From positions 1 through 28,212 of the forward strand of contig JAQGAU010000433.1 in assembly GCA_034698045.1 (NCBI GenBank): a stretch of 28,212 bases of DNA, in the 5' to 3' direction. Both the position numbers and the translations under genes were made by a program. This document shows, one piece after another, positions 8,701 to 19,258 of the stretch. The stretch is from Paramacrobiotus richtersi (taxonomy: Eukaryota > Tardigrada > Eutardigrada > Parachela > Macrobiotidae). Position 1 is the stretch's first letter. Every line of letters starts with the position of its first letter. Below the pieces are notes generated by a model. That model saw nothing but the letters and a program-made list of their open reading frames with translations. It was not told where the DNA came from and did no database searches.

Positions 8701-11340
8701 TTCCTGTCGCCAATAGCAATCCTGCAAAGGATTGGCAAAACCGGCGCAATAGTCCAACTGGTTAACTTGACGTTGTGGGGAAATACTGCCTTCCCACCAG
8801 CAAATGAGCCTCCTTGCGGATATTAACGTCAGAGGCTCTCGTGTGTGCTGCAAAGTACAGAACGACTTCAGTCGAACCCACGTGTTGCCAAAATGTTTAT
8901 GCAGTTCTGATTTGTAGGTCAGAATTTTCGGACCACTGCGTTTGCTGGTACATTCGTCGGAGTATGTCTGGTGATCGCAGCTCTTGTTTCTGCATATATG
9001 AGGTAATTAAATGAATTCGGTAAATCAGACTTCAAGCAATATTCACATGTACTTATTGATATGTTTCATAGATGGCGTAAAGATTCGTTCCTGCACGATA
9101 AATGGTGGCAAGTCCAGCTGCCGAAAGATTTCACCAAAATGTCTTACCTCTCGCAATCAATAACAAAATACTACTCGGGCGAAGGAGAAACGTCGGTGCA
9201 GTAACTAAATACGTGTTTATAATGCAGTTTTCAATGCGAAGATTGTATCAGGTCGGTGCACTACAGCTGGCAAAGTACAACCGTACAACTGTGACCTACT
9301 CCAAGCTATGCAGTCGAAAGCAGCTGGTGACCTTCAACGAAATGTCAAGCAACAGACAGCTGTTACTTCTACTCCAGAAGGTATGCAGAGTTGCAGTATG
9401 CAGATTGAGTATGCATATTTTCGACAAATCAAATCAACTGTGCCAACAGCCCAAAAGAAGCGACCATCTAAACATTCGTCGATTCCATGGAATGGCAATA
9501 ACCAAATCATCCACAGGAGCTTTGTGGATTTCCTCTGTCGCGGACTACCCATCACGCGGTGTGCTGCCCAATATATTCGATAGTTTTATATCAACAGATG
9601 CTGCATTGACTTCATCATTGGCAGACGACTACCTTAATGTAAGGAAACATTAAAAAGAACTACGGATGACCTCTGCAATACTGGCGTTATGGTCGGCTTG
9701 TTTTAGGCAGTGGAGTATATTCATTCGTCAACACTTCAGAACCATGGACAACTCAGTGTTTTAAGTTGCCATATCGACAAGCATTTCACCCTGAAAGTGG
9801 CAAACTTGGCCTTTACTAAGTTACTAAAGGAACTCGGCGTTGTTTGGAAGGATATCACAGAGTACGGTGATTGCACCCCATGGGAAAGGTCTTACTGGAC
9901 AGTACCCGAGAAGACTGTCGATACGGACGCAAAGGCATTTCAAGCGGTTGACGTTTGGTCATCAGGTGTGATCATATTTGACATGTTAACCAAGGGTGCT
10001 TTGTACTCCACTTTGCGGGCAGTAAGACAAGGTAAAGTGTGGAATCAGTAGTTGTTTATTGTTTTCCATTTTTCGTTTTTTGAGATTACAGGTGATATGG
10101 GATCGCTTCCATTTCTTGTAACTCCGGAATATTTGCAACGACTTACCGGACCATCCCAGGAACACAACTTCGATATATTGCCGTTTCTTGCATAAATTCT
10201 GATCCTACTCAGCGACCAACAGTACAGCAACTCCGAAAGATGTTCTCTGCAGATACGGACAGCACAGGCGCAAATCACTGCACACTAATCGATCGGATAT
10301 ACCAAAGAATTGCAGGTTACTCAGCCGATTTGGAGAAGCAAGTGACCGAACGAACAGATGCGCTGCGAAATGAAATTCGCAAATGTGATGAACTTATCAA
10401 CCAGTTTCTACCCAAGTACTGTCTGAGTTATTAAAGGCACCCGGTAGGTGGAATACCTAATAATCTGTTGTTTCAGACCAATTGTTAAACAGCTGCGATC
10501 TGGCGAAAATGTCCTCCCTGAAATCTTCGAATGTGTGACGATCATGTTTACTGACCTTTACGGATTTGCCGACTTTGTTGAATACAGCCAGCCGGATAGA
10601 ATCATCAGTGTGATCGGTCACACTGAAGTCGGCATCGATGAACTATCGGAACAATACGATGTTTACAAAATAGAAGCCGTTGGTGACTCCTACATGGTAT
10701 TTACTGTTTTATTCAGTGTCGCGGATACGCGCTATCTATTTTAAAAAAGAACTATATAGTTTAGTACATACGTATGCCGAAAAAGAACGGTCACCCGCAA
10801 ATAGGAGGCAGCCTTGAACGATAGACTGTAGAACGGTTCTTTTCCAGGTGGCGAGCGGCTTGCCGGTCAGGATTGGTAAAACCCATGTGGAACGTGTCGC
10901 ACATTTTGCTCTGAAACTTTGCGAAGCAGAAGCGCGACTCATCGGCACGGAAGTGAAGCTACGGTTTAGGATAGGAATCCATTCCGGTAACGAACAGATG
11001 CAAAAGCTTGATTTTGTGGCACTTCCTTAACTGAACGACCTTTAGGTGCCTGTGCTGCTGGGTTAATGGGAACAAAACGGCCTCGTTATTGTCTGTATGT
11101 AGCGTCCGCAACCGTATTGCTTTATAAACGCGGGTATTTGTTTTGCATAGCTTTGGGGATACAGTAAACATAGCATCCCGAATGTGCAGTCACGGCTTGC
11201 CAGGTCGTATACATCTCAGTTCCGAAAGTCAGTTCCTCCTGGAACAGTTCTCTCAGTTCGTTGTCCATCCCAGAGGATTGTTGACAGTCAAGGGAAAATG
11301 CGATATGAAGACCTACTGGCTTGCTGGAGTGCGGAGATAA
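5766..11340 (+). CDS. Receptor guanylyl cyclase (natriuretic-peptide-receptor type), receptor A
   Basis: This single-pass receptor would make cGMP from GTP on binding an extracellular ligand. Modelled exons: 5766–6090, 6290–6353, 6418–6731, 6950–6993, 7050–7088, 7146–7214, 7345–7485, 7549–7599, 8447–8599, 8680–8818, 8918–9002, 9072–9195, 9228–9380, 9450–9638, 9707–10031, 10092–10415, 10477–10696, 10848–10986, 11046–11094, 11151–11340. Together they give about 1045 residues, the usual family length. Order: signal peptide, ligand-binding domain to about 446, transmembrane segment about 453–472 (AGTFVGVCLVIAALVSAYM), kinase-homology domain lacking the HRD aspartate, a short helical linker, and the cyclase domain. 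The cyclase keeps both metal aspartates (FTDLYGF, GDSYM), the guanine-contacting Glu and Cys (KIEAVGDSYM, RYCLFGDTVN) and Asn/Arg in NIASRM. Oddities: a one-base frame break around 10160–10195, a non-GT donor at 8819, and an unusually short (32-nt) apparent intron at 9196–9227. AATAAA at 11605–11610 could be the poly(A) signal. Confidence 0.85.
7600..8446 (+). other. Long intron of receptor A, expanded relative to paralogue
   Basis: This is by far the longest intron of receptor A, 847 nt against a typical 56–70. The matching intron in receptor B is about 101 nt (22115–22215). The flanking exons join in frame and match the family (…AANYLAVTALAQ, then VINETLSSC…), so no exon appears to be missing. 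The extra roughly 750 nt look like an insertion. I see no terminal repeats or transposon frame in it. An 89-residue frame at 8125–8394 has no recognisable domain. Confidence 0.6.
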
Positions 11341-11624
11341 TTTTCTTAAGGGACTTGTGGAAAAAATCATCAAGTCCTGTGTAAAACTAATAGCGATGCG
11401 CATGAAAGTTTTCCGAACGTTATAAAAATGTCGTGTCTCAGGAAAGCTGAATGGAGTTATTGAATTACTATAGATAACAATTATTCAATTTGCCGCTATA
11501 TATGCAATGTAAGCGCAATGCAAACGTTTATGGGTTTCTTGGGCTACATTTTGTTTGCTGTTGATGCAGTATACCAAAAACTGTTGAAAGCATGAAATGA
11601 GCGCAATAAAATCTACGATCACGG
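11341..11624 (+). other. 3' flank of receptor A
   Basis: No coding region is evident. AATAAA at 11605–11610, about 265 nt past the receptor stop codon, is a candidate poly(A) signal. A second receptor relic begins just downstream. Confidence 0.5.
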
Positions 11625-11860
11625 GCAGCCTCCGACATGGCTGTTTACCAATTATTTCCAGCTCGTACGAAATGTCCGAGTTGTATGTGGAGGTTTAATA
11701 CACATACAACTGCACATCCTTGTTCATCATCATAAACTGAACATGTTGAAAAACCAGCAGTAACAAAATGAATCTTTTTCTTCTGATTGAGATTCTGGGC
11801 GATGTAGATGCCCATAATCTACGCGCTGGAACTGGTCAACCAATGCCGGCGTACTAACTG
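11625..11860 (+). pseudogene. Relic of a receptor guanylyl cyclase ligand-binding exon (second)
   Basis: From 11625 to about 11750 the sequence follows the first half of receptor exon 3. The pattern CTCCGACATGG is followed by ATGTCCGAGTTGTATGTGGA and CATCCTTGTTCATCATCAT. This corresponds to receptor A 6465–6575 and receptor B 20970–21080. Indels and stops break the frame, for example a TAA directly after the GTGGAGGTT block. Weaker similarity may run on to about 11860. No other receptor exon is visible nearby. It lies beyond the 3' end of CBM14 gene 2, mirroring the relic beyond gene 1. Confidence 0.8.
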
Positions 11861-12418
11861 CAATTAGCGCAAGTGGGGCGAATTGCTCTCTCACGATTAC
11901 CAGGGACTAAAGCATGCTTTATTCCCGTATTGATATGAGCTGCTGCCTGCGGACGAAACCAATGTATGGAGTAGAAGGATTACAGATAACGAGGACCAAA
12001 TGAGTTCGGTTCGACCGTTCGAGACCACAGGGTTGTTAAGTTGTTAACCAGAAACAGAATTCAGTATTCTGGGTATAGCGGGCTCAAGAGCAGTACCCGG
12101 TACCACAGAAGAAGATACGATGTCTTCCGCCACACACGTGTTGCTGACTGCCTTGAAGGAGTTACTCACACATTGTCATTACATGTTTCAAAAAAGTCAG
12201 TGTAAACTGAAGGAAGTATTTCTTCGTCTGTAACTCAAATCAGACCCACTATACAAACATTACCCAGGTTAAAGATTCTTGCCGTGATCCCTTAGTTGCA
12301 TTGGTGATACAAGCGGGCTGCTGAACATTATTGTGCAAATTAAATTTACAAAACCACACTGCATTATTTAGAACGTTGGGCTGCGCATTAATGTAGACAG
12401 TAGCAGAATCCGGTGCTT
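11861..12418 (-). other. 3' flank of CBM14 gene 2
   Basis: No gene is recognised. From about 12290 to 12385 the sequence is related to the 3' flank of CBM14 gene 1 (3130–3225), sharing GTGATACAAGC and CACTGCATT. The rest holds nothing I can name. Confidence 0.5.
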
Positions 12419-13298
12419 TTACTCTGCTGGTGCTTCTTCTGCAACAGCTTCAGGAGCCGGCTCGTCGACGGCTTCAACGGGCGCAGCAATCTCAACGCGG
12501 CCAGCAGCAACAGCGCCCGTGATTTTACGGATGACGTCGTCAAGAAGAGGAACATTGGCGCCCTGGTAGAGGCGGCTGTTGGAGTAGTCGTAGAGGGCAG
12601 CGGTCTTGGAGCAGTCCACGTCGAAGAACCAGCTGCAGGTCAGCGTGATCTGGTTGAAGAGGCTCATGTTCGGGCACAGGTACGAGGTCTGGTTCCCGTT
12701 GATGTCACATCGGTGGAACACTACAAAGACGACGATTTGCTCATAATTTGATCTCACTAACAAAGGGTAACATTTTTCTGTCTAGTCAAACCATCTTCTG
12801 ACATCATTTAAAAATTTACGCTTCTGTCTAATCGGAGCGCATCACTGGCTAAGAAAAGATCTGTTACCCTGGCAGCGAGCCTCAGAGCTGGTATCTGCGT
12901 AGAATCCGGGCTGATGTGTGCTGCCGCAGTCAAAGGTTGTCTGCGGGATGGCCACCAAATTTGGGTAGTCCTGACCGGCGCGGGCGGTGACGATCAAATT
13001 GAACTGGTCAGGAACGGATAGCCTAGTGCGACCGCGCAGCTGGTCCAAAGCAGCGAATGGCAAAGGATTTTGGGTTTTCACTGCGCGCTTAGCCTGTAAA
13101 TGTGGGCATACGTAAACTTGATTGCAAACAAATAGTAGTTATTCCTTGTTTAAATCTAAATTTCCTAAAATCGATTTTCTTACATGTTCAAAGCAGAATC
13201 TGATATGACTGCATCAATAGAATCAGACACTTGCTTACCTTGAGGTTAGCGGCTGATGCCAGGGTCACAACGGCAAGAAGTACCAGAACGGATTTCAT
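12419..13298 (-). CDS. Secreted single-domain chitin-binding (CBM14) protein, gene 2
   Basis: Minus-strand exons 13298–13239, 13093–12868 and 12720–12419 encode 195 residues, exactly the length and phases of gene 1. The first intron is also 145 nt, as in gene 1, although its sequence differs. The second is 147 nt. The signal peptide (MKSVLVLLAVVTLASAA) and all six CBM14 cysteines are kept. About 15 residues differ from gene 1, mostly conservative (I/V, S/T, A/V), with the cysteine domain nearly unchanged. Non-coding parts have drifted much more, which points to selection on the protein. Unlike gene 1, no AATAAA overlaps the stop codon. The predicted role is binding chitin outside the cell. 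Confidence 0.9.
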
Positions 13299-13390
13299 GG
13301 CTGTTGGTTTTATTTAGTTCTAGGCCGAAGAATAGCTCACTGAACTGCTGGGATAGAAATGCTCGAATGAATGCTTAAACGATGATGAGT

Positions 13391-13398
13391 CTTTTATA
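13391..13398 (-). promoter_or_regulatory. TATA box of CBM14 gene 2
   Basis: TATAAAAG on the minus strand, about 93 nt upstream of the ATG at 13298, is in the same place as the TATA box of gene 1. Confidence 0.75.
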
Positions 13399-13442
13399 GT
13401 ACAATGGAAGAATTTTGCTGCTGCATAGTGCCCTATCCGAAC

Positions 13443-13494
13443 TTGGCGCGAACGCTCACTTCCGATCTGCACTTCATTAATTATCGTTGCATAA
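13443..13494 (-). promoter_or_regulatory. Conserved upstream boxes of CBM14 gene 2
   Basis: These are the counterparts of the gene 1 boxes: a 23-nt block at 13443–13465 with two differences, and the identical 10-mer CGTTGCATAA at 13485–13494. Spacing from the TATA box and between the blocks agrees within about 5 nt. Weaker similarity to the gene 1 upstream region continues to about 13790. Confidence 0.5.
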
Positions 13495-14005
13495 GGGATA
13501 ATTTGCAAATTAATTAGATTGACTTCGCCGCCGGATGTCTTGTTCATGACCAATGAACTATATTATTTCCGTCTACCTTTGAAATGTAATTCATGTGCCA
13601 TTAAACTGCTCTGGCAGTTTCATAATGCGGACTGCATGCGGTTCATTATGCGTTATGAGGAGTGAACGAGTTTCAATGCCATTGTTATTATCTTATTAGT
13701 TTGCTGTCTGCAAGCCTTCCGACATTAGCAGACAGTGCAATTAACGTCCGACATCTGATTTCGATCGACCTTGAGCTTATTAATCTGTGGCTGACAGACT
13801 TTTGAAATGTAACAGTGTGTAATTAAGTAAAGCAGCGAAGCACAAAATCGAGACGGAACTGCAGTGTTAAGTAAGCTGCGCTACGGCCGAGTTGACATAA
13901 TATATTTTGGATGGTTCCGTTTCCGAGTGTGGTCCCAGGTTATCTTTAAAAGCTTCGAAATGCACGTGTTTTCGGAAATCAAACCCACTCCGGTGGGCAA
14001 GATGA

Positions 14006-14085
14006 ATGCCGAACCGAATATTTACCGTCTAGACGGCTCCGCCGTTCGGACCTTTCATAGTTTATATTCCCTTATTGCATGCTAC
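14006..14085 (+). repeat. Dispersed repeat, copy 1
   Basis: This resembles 19811–19890 in the same orientation. The shared backbone includes GAATATTTACC, then CGG.TC.GC.GTT.GGACCTT, then CTTATTG, with many of the differences being C/T. Both copies keep one frame open over the central part, but it is too short to assign. It may be a worn duplicate of flanking gene sequence or a repeat family member. Confidence 0.6.
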
Positions 14086-14225
14086 TTTACCGTCTGATAC
14101 GCTGGTATTTCCTCTTAAAGCAAGGATGAAACATTAAGGGGGGCTTTATTAAATACATAAAGGTGTGTATAAGTTTTTTTCTTTGCCAGGCTTCGTCCGA
14201 CTCATTGATTTACGAAGCAAGCTTG

Positions 14226-14290
14226 CAACAACAACAAGAACAACAAGTTATTCCTCTCAAACATTTCGTCCAGCAGGACCATTCGTAGAT
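14226..14290 (-). mobile_element. Relic 3' tail of a LINE-like (or LINE-mobilised SINE) element
   Basis: On the minus strand this reads as an element end: a unique stretch, GAGGAATAACTTG, then a degenerate TTG repeat (14226–14247). The 3' terminus of the LINE at 23168 has the same arrangement: GAGGAATAAACTTG followed by seven TTG units. Similarity between the two covers about 45–60 nt at roughly three quarters identity and then fades. That fits a severely 5'-truncated relative of the LINE, or a SINE borrowing its tail. I found no tRNA-like promoter box to support the SINE option. Confidence 0.65.
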
Positions 14291-14980
14291 GAATCGCTTC
14301 GTGCCCGCTACCAAAAATCGCAGCAAAATAACAGCCACAAAGACTACTAAAAAAGGGAAAATTGAGCATCATCCATCCAATTGGGCATGAGGAAAAAAGG
14401 CGGCCTACGTAATAACCAGATCTGCTGTTTACTTTGATATTCGTAATTTGCCTGAGTGTACTCTGATGTGTTCTCATTATGCGAAGCGGCGATATCATAG
14501 AATACCGGGCGCAGTTCCGGGATAGCAAGAACTCAGGGACAATACATAATGGGTCTACATGATCCGGTACTAGTACTATTACCAGATAGACCGTAACGCA
14601 GAACGGTACCACTGACACGTGAGTGGTTTGGCTCTTTGGAGGCGTCCTGATGTTTCGGCCGGAAAGAAAACACACTTTTCGGCCGTTTACCGGCAGCATC
14701 CTCCACTGTTATCACGCAGTTTATATATCTGTTGATTAATGCCAAGAAAGCAACGAAAAAGGCAATCAGTTATCTTATCTATTGTAGATATACAAGCAGT
14801 GCACACTTATGCTCACACAACGCACACATGATTAATTGGAACACTGCTGCACATGGCTGCATACAGGTGCTGTTACTACCGAAAAGGCATTTGCGGGCTG
14901 TTCAAGTTTTAAACAGTCGAGTTCGCCCAGTTTATGAAGTGTCTCTGTCTCATAAAACTGGAGTCTTGATCATATCTTAA

Positions 14981-16999
14981 ATGGAGCAAAGTAGTCATCC
15001 TTTCGTTCGGGATCAAACATTTGGCTGTAGTAACTGTCAATACCGTTACAACTCCAGTAATCACATTGCCAAAGGGGCCTTCGGGACCGTCTATCAAGCA
15101 GCCATTACAGACCGCGGGGATTTTCGTGGAGCCGAACACGTAGCAGTCAAGGTCGTTCATTTGAATAGACAAGCAACATTACTCAATGATCATAGGAAAT
15201 GGACCAGATTAAATCGCAGTCTACAGAACCTGCTTACATTCAGCCACGACCACCTCGTCCGATACCATAAAGTTGCTATCGCTACTTCATTGGGAGGGGT
15301 ATCAATCGAACTGATGATGGACTACCACAATGGTACCGTAAGAAAATAATTATTGCACAACAACATGTGCGTACGTATTCCTGTTTGTACAATTTCCCAT
15401 TGCAGGTGGGGATTTAAGCATGCATATGCACGATCTCCGGCAAGAAAGAGTTTTGATGAGTGAAGCTACCGCTGTGTCCTATACCGTACAAATTGCCGAA
15501 GGGCTCCGGTTTTTGCATGATAGAGAGATAATACACGGTGATTTGAAACCAGGCAACATTCTCACGACGCACACTCAGAATGGTGATCGAAAACTCGCCA
15601 TCTGTGACTTGGACGATATAGTCCAGATGGAGCGGGAGTCGACTTGCTCACGCGATATTACGAACCTTCGTGGCACGTATCGCTTCATGTCGCCGGAGAT
15701 GCTGAGGAAATTTGTATCGCTGCAAGAATCCGAACATCCCGGCCGAAAAACCGACATGTGGAGTTTAGGATGTATCATGCTGGAGTTGGCTGACTGTGTT
15801 GTAGGTAACAATCAGAAATGGCTTCGCAAGGAACACGAAACAATTGAAGCTGGGAATAAAGTAACCGACGAAAGGTATACTCGACTGATTATCGACGGAT
15901 ACGTTCCGTGTGCCACTAAAACCATTCCGCCTTGCTTAGCTGTCAATTTGCAACAATGCTTACTTACCGCAAGCTCTGAAAGAATTTCTGCCAGTTTACT
16001 CGTTCAGCAGTTGAAAGCACGGGAATTAATCATGCTCTTCCGCCATCGACCTCTCGCTAATGAATGCTACGCGTTTGACCCTATCACGAAGTCAGCGACT
16101 GAATTAACTTTACCTGGTTATCTGAACACAGATTTACAGGTCCTCGCTGTTTCCAACGGTAGAGTTGTATGCCAAGCAATGGTCGAGGGTTCTCATGAAG
16201 TAGTGGTTTGGGATGTACAAAACCAAACTTCTCCGACAGTTTTATTTCCATGGCACAGAATACCATGGCTAATGTTATGTCCCATAGCCGTCATGGACAA
16301 AATCTATTATTGGTATCGAATGTGGGATTCTCACAATCAGTTCCGAGTATTTGATCTTCGTGATGAAACGGACGTTATTCTCAGACTACCGTCAGATTTC
16401 CGCTCGACATCGGAAAAGGTACTTAGTGGTCCGTTTTTGCCATAAGTGCTCCTGATGTTAATCTTCGCGTTTGCTTGCAGAGGCGGCACTACGGAGCACG
16501 CGATGGTAACCGAATCATCTACATCGGAGAGAAGTCGGCCGAACAGCACTGGTTGCCAATGTGGGTCCATTGTTTTGATACAGTTACGGGCGAATGGGAG
16601 GCTTTACCAGATCTACCTTGGCGACATTCCTTCGCTATGGTTGTATTGCACAAGACTGTTTACATCCTGGGCGGTTTCGACGGTAGCGACTGTCGATCAT
16701 GCCTGCGTTTAGACCTGCAGTCACCAACTCGCCAGTGGGAAAAAACGCAGGACCTTCTGGAGGGAAGGGTTTATCATTGTGCGTTCATTTCAGACAACAG
16801 GATGTACGTCTTTGGCTGCCACTCAGGGAAAGTTGCAACATCGGGTATCATGGAAATGTACGATACAGAGCGAGACTTGTGGTCAACTGTTTCCGTAACA
16901 GGAAGCAGAAGATTTTTTGATAAAAACATGTGGTGGAGATCGACGCATATAGCAGCAAATGTAACTATGAATTGGCCGGTTTCGGGTCCGTCCCAATGA
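14981..16999 (+). CDS. Protein kinase–Kelch-repeat fusion protein
   Basis: Exons 14981–15332, 15406–16418 and 16481–16999 (introns 73 and 62 nt, GT–AG) encode 627 residues. Residues about 26–325 form a protein kinase domain: glycine loop KGAFGTV (31–37), VAVK with Lys57, HGDLKPGN (161–168) where HRD has become HGD but the catalytic Asp163 and Asn168 remain, DLD (185–187) instead of DFG with the metal Asp kept, SPE (213–215) for APE, and DMWSLG (234–239). Activity is therefore plausible. Residues about 330–590 carry degenerate Kelch repeats; the clearest are VYILGGFDG, NRMYVFG and W in WEALP, WEKT and WSTV. Four or five blades are discernible. Kelch propellers bind protein partners, so here they may select a substrate. 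No signal peptide or membrane segment is seen, so it is probably intracellular. The C-terminal 35 residues do not look Kelch-like and may reflect read-through past a true donor. Confidence 0.85.
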
Positions 17000-17046
17000 A
17001 CTGCCTGCAATCTAATCAGTTTCCACCACATTCTGTTACTCCGCAG

Positions 17047-17254
17047 TACCATCGCTCTGGCTGAATCAGAGGCGGATCACCGGTCAGATTCACGTCCAGA
17101 AGGCTCACCTACACAGACAATTCTTGCCTTTATCAGTGTACCCGTGTTAATCAAGGATGGAACGGATAATGAAGGATTCGATCGTACCGAACACAATGCC
17201 GGGGAAAGTTCTTCATCATCTATGCGGACGCTGTGCGAGTCTGTGAGTTGTTAA
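17047..17254 (+). other. Possible further 3' exon of the kinase–Kelch gene
   Basis: An acceptor-like CTCCGCAG ends at 17046. From 17048 a frame stays open to TAA at 17252–17254 and encodes an acidic, serine-rich sequence ending in a poly-Ser stretch and LCESVSC. It could be an alternative C-terminus replacing the last part of exon 3. I found no strong phase-2 donor in exon 3, so this is speculative. Confidence 0.2.
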
Positions 17255-19221
17255 ACATTGTGCGATTGTGCGCTACAAAAGTCCCCTAGTCATGAAAATG
17301 AATGAACAAGAGACAAAGGCAACAAAAATAAGAAGTCACGGGGAGGAATAATGGTGTCCAGACTCCACTATGGATACACGGTTACTATATCCGGGTTGCA
17401 ACAGCCAACAAGCTCGTTCTGACCGACGGAGTGAAGCGACAGGGAGGTGCTGCGTAGACTACGCGGTTAATGGCATAGTAGCGTACTTTTCCATAATGTC
17501 TCCAACTTTGTTGACGCGGTATGGCAAATTCGTACAACGATCCCCAAAACGCTACAGAATGCCTCACCCAACGCTTGCCACCACCCGTGACCACCGGTTG
17601 ATGCGAAAAACTCAACTAAACACATTCGCCGAAGCTCCGAAGATCATCGGCTTTATCCGGGTTTTTTTTCCCTGCCCACTGTCTATGTTATTTCAATTGT
17701 AAACATCACGATATAATTTATGAAAAGAAACAGAATATGTTCTGCATCATAAATTCCTGAGTCCTCCATTTAGCCCAGGCATCCTCGAGTTCGTCTGCGC
17801 GTACATGTATTTTTAAAGTTGTTTCATTCTAAGATGTAACTACGACGTACTACGTACAAACTACGAAAACGATTGGAATTTAAAATTTCGTGCCGGTGCC
17901 TTGAAAGTGCACACAGGATGCCACTTCCGTTCCATTTGACAAAGTGGGCAAAAAGAGCGGCAGGCAATTGTTTTCATCCATCTGCTATCGATGAATATAA
18001 ACTAAACAAATTTGTGACGCAGTAGGGCTCGCCTACAGATTGGGCATTGCTCGTCGACTTGATCGCCCGACCGTTGTCGTGTGATATCTCACACGGTTTG
18101 CGGACTACTGAGAGGGGCACTCCACGTTGTTGTTCATTTTCATGCTTCATGCAACTGCAGACTAATCCAGACTGAAAGATCTGGGTTTTTATTGTTATTC
18201 ACATCAGGCTAGATCGAGGGCAGAGGCCGACTAGAGAGTTATTAGCCGGTTTAAAGATTCTTTCAGGTGTCAGTTGGATGCATAAGGGACAATATATGCT
18301 GATCGCTAATATTGTGAAAATGTTACAAAAGTCATTATGTATTGTTTTAGTGCAGTATCACTTTCTTGAGCCATCCCTGCTGTTTTATCTTGTAAGGAAA
18401 GATTTCTTGTGCGTCTGAATGTTTAATACTTTGATCCTTCCTCGGTTATCTTGTAGTTTGTCCTTTTCTGTACACAGACCACCTCCAGCAAACATTATAA
18501 TACGGATGAATTTTTTTTACTTTGTTTTCGATTCGAACGATTCTGGTATACCGTATGCATCCACGAAGATCACGTGATGCCGGCAAGCCAGTCTAAAGAT
18601 GCAGTGATGATGTGATCCTTCTGACTCGATAGGTTTTCCACTGTCTACCCTTGACCTTTCAGTAACCCTGTTGCTCTGCTCCGAGTTTGAAACAAAAGCC
18701 CCGGATCGAGACACGAATCTTGCCTTACTGGAATACCCGCAGGTGCAGGATTACATGTCTGATCGTGGGTGGAGTAGAGATTTATTTACCACGGTCAGGC
18801 GAAACTGACGGCACAAAACAGCACTTACAAAAGTGCTTCGATTTACCATGCGGCAATAGTCAATTCCAACCCAACTCGTTTTTTTCTCTGGCCAGCGTCA
18901 ACTCAAACTTAGTAAAAGGTCCCAAAATGTGTGTGTAGTCGAAATGTCGCCTTTGAGCTCACAATCATGAGAATCATCAAAATTTGACAGAAGCTGAACA
19001 AGTGGAGCGTTTAGGCGCATATCTACATAGGGACCTCTCACATGTACATAACGGTAAAGAGCGATCGTGCCAGCCAAGACTATGTAATCCCCGTTGCGTA
19101 TGCGGCAGTGGGACTTATGCTGACATGAATCTGATCCAGGTTTACGGATATTACGCCATTCCGCTGTGGTCACTTCGTATCACGCAAAACACAGCACTGT
19201 AAAGATCACAAACCATGGCAA

Positions 19222-19258
19222 GCTATCCTCGCCCCCGGTGATTGAGGGCGAAGATAGC
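19222..19258. repeat. 13-bp hairpin
   Basis: GCTATCCTCGCCC at 19222–19234 pairs with GGGCGAAGATAGC at 19246–19258 (12 of 13 Watson–Crick, the other G·T or A·C depending on strand), around an 11-nt loop. It stands alone in an intergenic region. No flanking feature explains it. Confidence 0.6.

Larger units (their letters stand above)
13864..14980. other. Intergenic region with a dispersed repeat and LINE-tail relic
   Basis: No gene is recognised. The interval contains a copy of a dispersed repeat (14006–14085) and a short LINE-like 3' tail in reverse orientation (14226–14290). A 165-residue minus-strand frame covers 14202–14699, but it overlaps the LINE tail and has no recognisable domain. 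I do not call it a gene. The promoter of the kinase–Kelch gene should lie at the right end. A TTTATATAT string near 14719 is the only TATA-like candidate. Confidence 0.45.

Noticed and set aside
12000-12030. Possible tRNA arm (GGTTCGACC and nearby GTTCGAGACC)
   Set aside because: No matching acceptor stem, D-arm or anticodon arm is found around it.
12413-12751. 112-residue plus-strand frame
   Set aside because: It is the antisense shadow of exon 3 of CBM14 gene 2.
14202-14699. 165-residue minus-strand frame as a gene
   Set aside because: Its end is the LINE-like tail with the TTG repeat, read as a Leu run. The rest shows no domain.
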